Shown here one piece after another: positions 58,671 through 64,000 of a stretch of 64,000 nt of DNA. Numbering within the stretch: the stretch's first letter is position 1; each line of letters begins with the position of its first letter. The notes below the pieces were generated by a model. The model made no database searches. It was not told the DNA's origin and saw only the letters and a list, made by a program, of their open reading frames with translations. Source of the stretch: Stomoxys calcitrans (lineage: Eukaryota; Arthropoda; Insecta; Diptera; Muscidae); contig NC_081552.1 of the NCBI RefSeq assembly GCF_963082655.1, positions 50,563,280-50,627,279 of the forward strand, read 5' to 3'. The position numbers and the translations under genes are program-made.

Positions 58671-58892
58671 CTACTTTGAACAATGCCCGTAATGTGCCCA
58701 CCCAAAGATCGTTTTCTGGACAGTAGGAAGCCCATATTTGTTTAGGATCCCTTGTCGGATCACCTTAGTGTAAATATCGACTCCTAAGATGATATCAACG
58801 GAACGGGATTTGAGAAATTCTGTGTCCGCTAACAGAATATTGTGGAAATTTTTTAGGAATGATGCTGGGGTAGATTCATTAGGAGTTTGCAT
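58671..58892 (-). pseudogene. BEL/Pao-like protease-RT linker fragment
   Basis: Minus strand frame: VDIILGVDIYTKVIRQGILN followed by GLPTVQKTIFGWAHYG, the region just after the aspartic protease in BEL/Pao polyproteins. It lies downstream of the integrase start of the element at 58900-62300, where it does not belong, so it is either a second element or a rearrangement. Confidence 0.65.
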
Positions 58893-58899
58893 GGATATT

Positions 58900-61800
58900 C
58901 GATTTTTGACTTAAAGGATTGTTTGTAATTGAGCATTGTGATCATGAATAGAGATCATGGTAAGTGGACATATTGTTTCGTCTTCTAGCGCTAAGGTGGT
59001 TAGATCTAATTTGTTTACAATTCTCGAGGTTATGCAGCTCTCGAAATAGGTGAAATTGACTTTTATAGTTTTTCTCTCGATTTTCATGTTGTCAATGGTG
59101 ATAGCCTTGAATTTAGGGCACTCAAATGACTCACATTTAAGCCAAGGTGGTCCGTGCCACCATAACTCATTATCCACAATCTCTTGTGGATATATCCCCC
59201 GGCTCGCCATATTGGCAGGATTGGATTCAGACGCCACATGGGCCCAATTGGATGGGCAAGTAATCTTTGAGACTCTATATGCTACAAATGTAGTCTAATA
59301 GCAGGTAGGTTTCGATAACCAGGACAAAACATTAGTGGAATCCGTCCAACAATGCACAGTATAATGAGGAATATTCAATTGCGGAATAATATTATCTATC
59401 ATCTCCGCCAATAAATCGGCGGCGCATAACTCCAAACGTGGAATGGATAGTGTTTTTATGGGCGCCACTCTTGTCTTCGACGAAATAAGAGTAGTATGAA
59501 TGGAATCAGATTTTCGCAACAACTATGCAAGGTGAGAGCCATGCCGCAGGATCAAATAGCTTCGAAATCTCAGAAAGGTCCTTCCTTTTCGAATAGGAGG
59601 TGGATTCGGAAAATGATTGAATGGAGAAGTAAAAAGAATGAGACATTCCATTCCAGCGAATGCCCAATGTCTTCGCCGTGCTATTATCCTCCAGTTTAAG
59701 GAAATCGTCACAAAGAAGATCGTCTTTGGAAATATCGGATAGAATTTCGTCACAATTTGCAGTCCATTTCCTCATGGTGAACCCAGCAGACTCCAAAGCG
59801 CTGACCAACTGACCCATAGCAGCAGAAACTGTATGGGCCCCAATTAGAGCATCATCTACATACATGGAGTTGCGTAGAATGTTACTTGCCCAGGGATATT
59901 CGTCCTCCACACTCTGTGCCAGCTGCAAAAGGGTTATAATCGCCAGGTATGCTGCGAAGTTCACCCCGAAAGTGACAGTTTTGAGTTCATAATCCCGGAT
60001 CGGACAACTAGGACTACTTCGAAAAATGCTACGTTGGAATGGAGCATGTTTCGGAACTAAGAGAATTTGGCGATACATCTTCGTAATGTCGCCGTTAAAA
60101 ATTTATTTGAACAACCTCCATCTCAATATCAGAATCGTCAGATCATTTTGAAAAGACATCGTTATGGCTAGTCCCATTGGATGTGAGTGATGAAGCGTTA
60201 AACACGACCCTTACTCTCGTAGTCGTGCTGTCCGGTTTTATAACGGCGTGGTGTTGCAGATTGTAGACATCAAACGATCTCTCAGAATCGAAAGGAGGAA
60301 CCATTCTAATGTGCCCCAGACCAATGTACTCCTCAAGAACACTGTCATATTCGCGCTTGAATTCAGGAGTTTTTAAAAGACGTGCCTCGTTTCTAAGAAA
60401 CTGGGCCATTTCGCCTTCCTTGAGTCGCCCAGACAAGTTTCTTCGGGAAACTCTTGTCTGAATGGGAGGGATACCACAAAACTGGTCATCGGGGGACAAA
60501 AACGTGACATCTGTTTGTCCAACGCAACTTTACAGAAATAAGAAACAACTGTAGAATACGATTTCGAGTGCTGAATAGGAACGGGGCCCATAACTATCCA
60601 ACCAAATACTGTTTCCTGAGCCATCAGCGAACCACAAATCGGATTCTGAATACCGGAAAGCATTATTAATGGAATCATGTTTGTCCCTATGAGCATATCT
60701 ATCATAGAGCTTCGGTGGAAATATGGATCCGGCAAGAGGTATGTCAGGAAACCCAGAGAAGGCAGCAACATAAATAGTGGTCGAAGGAAGGCTGCCTGAT
60801 AAATGCGGTACCACCAAAGCAGATGTCGAAATGTCTATGCTACTATCTGCGCAAGACCCTAGTGTAAACGTACATTCCTTGTTGACAGAAGCAGACATGG
60901 AGTTATTCAAGCAGGAAATTGTAGCCGAAGTTCGCGTGAATGGGAGTTTTGTGGCATTAGCCAGTTTCTCCGAAATGAGTGTACCCTCTGACCCTGAATC
61001 TACCAAAGCCAAACCAAACTTAACAAGGGCGGTACCTAACAAAATACCCTTAGAATTCGTAGCGAAACAAGTCTGAATCAGTCCATCTTTGGATGAATCG
61101 GTGGACTGTAAAAGTGTAGAACTGAAAGGTGCAGAATTCGGATTCAGACCAGACGAAGGAGTCGCAGATGGGGCGACGAAACGTCCGCATCTTCCTTGTG
61201 GAGGAGGGTGTTGTGCTTCTTGCCGCATTTGTAGCAAGAAAACTTGCTAGAACAGTTTTTCACAGTGTTAACCCTAGAAAAACAATTAATGCAGAGGCCA
61301 TTCTTCTTTATCTCCGTAAATCTTTGTCCTTGAGACATCCCCAAGAACTTCGGACACTTGCTGATAATATGGCTTTGTTTTGGACATAAATGACAAACAG
61401 GTTCGGTCATCTTAATCTGAAAGGCACGGATGCTGGCGGAGGAAATCTTTGGATTGGGCTTTATACTAGCCCCTGGACTAGGTTTGGAATTAAAGCCAGG
61501 TGCATAACCAGTTTTTCTAACCTCTGAGACGGATTCCATCGTCCTGTGTCTGTTTGTCAGAAAACTGTCAAGTCTTGACCATTTAGGAATGCTACACTTA
61601 TCACACAATGTCTGCTTCCATAATATCAGGGTCAAATCCGGAAGACAATTGGAGCAGACGAATATAAAAATGGGGTCCTAGCTCTCAACGTCAATCTCAT
61701 ATAACCTCAGCAATGAAATACATGAATTGATATCCCTTTGAAGAATTTTAGGACCAGAAGCCGACTCGTTAGGAATAGTAGAAAGACCGAAAAGTTTCTT

Positions 61801-62300
61801 CAACTGTATATTAATGAGAACCCTCTTGTTCTCATACCGAGAGCAAAGGTTGGCCCATCCTACCTGTAAATTATCATTAGCGAGGGGTAGCTAACTAACG
61901 ATATCATTCGCCTCACCCTTGGTCTTCTGGGGCAAGTGGAAGAATACGTACTGCCTCAAATATGTCCCTAAACGTGGGCCAAGAATACTCCCCATCGAAG
62001 AAAGGCACTTCACACGGTGGAAGTTTGAAGCCAACCCCAATTGAATCGGTCCTAGGAGCCGAAACAGGCGTAGAGAGCTCTTTGACTAATTCGCGGAGCT
62101 TAGTGCTACACCTACAGTAGGCCACGTACGCACTTGTGTACTTATGCTTCACTGTAGCAAGCTCGATATGCTCCTCCTCCATGTCCCCGTCAGAAAGTTA
62201 TGACTCAATGTCGGAAAGGCATTTCTCGTAGGACTGCTTAAGTCTGTCCCAGATCGACGCCAACTCCTTCAAATACGACCAAATTGTCGGCATGACGGCT
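58900..62300 (-). pseudogene. BEL/Pao LTR retrotransposon relic (gag to start of integrase)
   Basis: Minus strand order. Gag: LPPCEVPFFDGEYSWPTFRD, near 62020. Zinc knuckles: CHLCPKQSHIISKCPKF and CINCFSRVNTVKNC..C, 61400-61200. Aspartic protease: LALVDSGSEGTLISEKLA, near 61000-60970. PR-RT linker: SMIDMLIGTNMIPLIM and MAQETVFGWIVMGPVP, 60710-60590. Reverse transcriptase: VVFNASSLTSNG near 60200 and NSMYVDDALIGAHTVSAAMG near 59870-59810. RNase H: PIKTLSIPRLELCAADLLA and VHCWTDSTNVLSWLS, 59470-59310. Start of integrase: SNPANMASRGIYPQEI and LWWHGPPWLKCES, 59230-59130. Frameshifts separate most pieces, and the integrase core and LTRs are absent. Confidence 0.85.
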
Positions 62301-63260
62301 AAACTTCTCCAGAGATATAGCGAACAAAAGAAAATAAAGAAGGGTCAGAAATGATTATAATAATCAGTAGAAGGTGAATATTGGAAGTAAATAAGGATGG
62401 TTATCCCAAGATGAAGCCAAGAGAATTGAGTCCAATACCCGATAGCGCCACGAACCTAGAACTCCTAAAAATCTGTATCAGTAATGACAAGTCCAAGGCC
62501 CCCGTTGGAGAATTTCGAAAAGGGGGAATTCAACGGATCTTCTTCCTTAAGGAAATGGTCGAAAAAATGAAAAAATGCTATTTTATTTCCCAAGTAAGTA
62601 AAATTAAGTCAACCAAAGAGATTTGATATCTTTTTGCATCAAATATAATTGAAAAGCTTCGTACAAGCTGAAAAGCTTCGAGTTGAGCCTCAGGGAACTT
62701 TTCATAAGTTTCCAAAAAAAATGTCCTGTACAAGTAGTTTATTGAGAATTGTCCAATAGAAATAGAATACCGCAAGAAATGTTCTACAGAAATAAAAAAT
62801 TATGTAAAACAAGTAAAAAGATAGAAATAAAATGTAGGGAAAAATGTGCTCTATAGAAATAAAAATATTTCTGTAGAATAGAGTGTTGTCAAAATCTACA
62901 AAACAAAAATGGTTGAGAAAATTTCCACTTCAGAAATAAAAGTGTTGGCGAACCTTTAGAAAATTATACAAAAAAACAAGTATCCGAGTCTCTAAATTAC
63001 CGATTGACAATTAATAAAAGTTCAAAATAAAGATATGTATATATAAAATCTAATAAAAGTTTGTAAGAATCGTAGAAAACTATTTAATGGGAAAAGAATT
63101 TACAGTATACATAATGAAAATCTTGCCAAGAAACCATTCAATAAATTGATAATCTTGCAAATTCTCTACCAACTTCTCCTGCTCACCAGTCGCTAAAGTA
63201 TTTTTTCAGAGAATTCACAGTTTCATGGAACATATAAATACAAATTTCGTATCAATCAAT
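62301..63260. repeat. A-rich DNA with TACAGAAATAAAA-type repeat motifs
   Basis: From about 62760 the motifs CTACAGAAATAAAA and CTATAGAAATAAAA recur irregularly, a dispersed repeat type I associate with fly genomes. The ORF at 62381-62626 has no recognisable product. Confidence 0.4.
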
Positions 63261-64000
63261 AACAAGTAAAAGCGTGCTAAGTTCGGCCGGGCCGAGTCTT
63301 ATATACCCTCCACCATGGATCACATTTGTCGAGTTCTTTTCCCGGCATCTCTTCTTAGGCAAAAAAAAAGGATATAAGAAAAGATTTGCTCTGCTATTAG
63401 AGCGATATCAAGATATGGTCCGGTTTGGACCACAATAAAATTATATGTTGGAGACCTGTGTAAAATGTCAGCCAATTCGAATAAGAATTGCGCCCTTTGT
63501 GGGCGCACAGACTTGTACTTTATTTGACATAGTTGTTGAAAGTAACAATAAAAAACGTCTTGCGAAATTTCAGCCAAATCGGATAGAAATTGAGCCCTCT
63601 AGAGGCTCAAGAAGTCAAGACCCCAGATCGGTTTATATGGCAGCTATATCAGGTTATGAACCGATTTGAACCATACTTGGCACAGTTGTTGGATATAATA
63701 ACAAAACACGTCGTGCAAAATTTCATTCCAATCGGATAAGAATTGCGCACCCTAGAGGCTCAAGAAGTCAAGACCCAAGATCGGTTTATATGACAGCTAT
63801 ATCAGGTTATAGACCGATTTGAACCATTCTGGGCATAGTTGTTGGATATCATTACAAAACACGTCGTGCAAAATTTCATTCCAATCGGATAAGAATTGCG
63901 CACTCTAGAGGCTCAAGAAGTCAAGACCCAAGATCGGTTTATATGGCAGCTATATCAGGTTATGAACCGATTTGAACCATACTTGGCACAGTTATTGGAT
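63261..64000 (-). mobile_element. ATACCC-type repeat, family A, continuing past the window
   Basis: Starts with the hairpin terminus (AACAAGTAAAAGCGTGC, then TTCGGCCGGGCCGA) at 63261 and runs into tandem units; the ATACCC outer end is beyond 64000. Motifs AATTGCGC near 63486, 63741 and 63895 fit the unit spacing, the last two being about 153 bp apart. Confidence 0.85.

Noticed and set aside
63445..63669. ORF with a CxxC-like Cys pair
   Set aside because: It lies within the tandem units of a family A repeat and encodes the usual MAAISGY artefact.

Overview
This is a gene-poor, repeat-dense piece of nuclear DNA from an insect, most likely a higher (calyptrate) fly such as a muscid. Reasons: AT-rich sequence, one host gene split by short introns with GT..AG junctions, and repeat families I associate with muscid and drosophilid genomes (ATACCC-ended elements with a TTCGGCC/GGCCGAA hairpin, RNase H-bearing non-LTR elements, Transib, piggyBac, pogo, cecropia-type mariner, Ty3/gypsy, BEL/Pao, Helitron). 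Species assignment is inference. There is no CRISPR array, operon or rRNA gene.

Layout. 1-5978: AT-rich DNA without a recognisable gene, holding a repeat end, a 244-bp TAA-flanked MITE, and an A-rich block (about 3240-5150) that could be a long 3' UTR. 5979-17465: tandem-unit repeat, two decayed non-LTR retrotransposons, mariner MITE pieces, a pogo/Tigger-like relic and a Transib (RAG1-like) relic; 3.25 kb of this is duplicated in tandem (10352-13582 and 13583-16854), ending in a perfect 181-bp-arm palindrome. 18665-25824: ATACCC-ended repeats, one of them a head-to-head fold-back, plus a piggyBac relic. 25860-46515: nested decayed retroelements, nearly all on the minus strand.

46656-52755: the only convincing host gene, six exons encoding a 598-aa thioredoxin-domain protein of the NME8/NME9 (TXNDC3/TXNDC6) type. 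Introns 4 and 5 are swollen by transposons (Helitron-like element, retrotransposon mosaic, ATACCC repeat). 53043-57856: a nearly intact non-LTR retrotransposon with two ORFs and a 15-bp target-site duplication. 58671-62300: a decayed BEL/Pao element on the minus strand. 63261-64000: another ATACCC repeat running off the window.

The most unusual signals are: an exact 153-bp (51-codon) period shared by two diverged ATACCC repeat families; a young tandem duplication of a composite transposon graveyard beside a perfect palindrome; and a long stretch of same-strand transposon relics that resembles a one-strand piRNA cluster. I name host functions only for the thioredoxin gene; most other coding calls are transposon relics.
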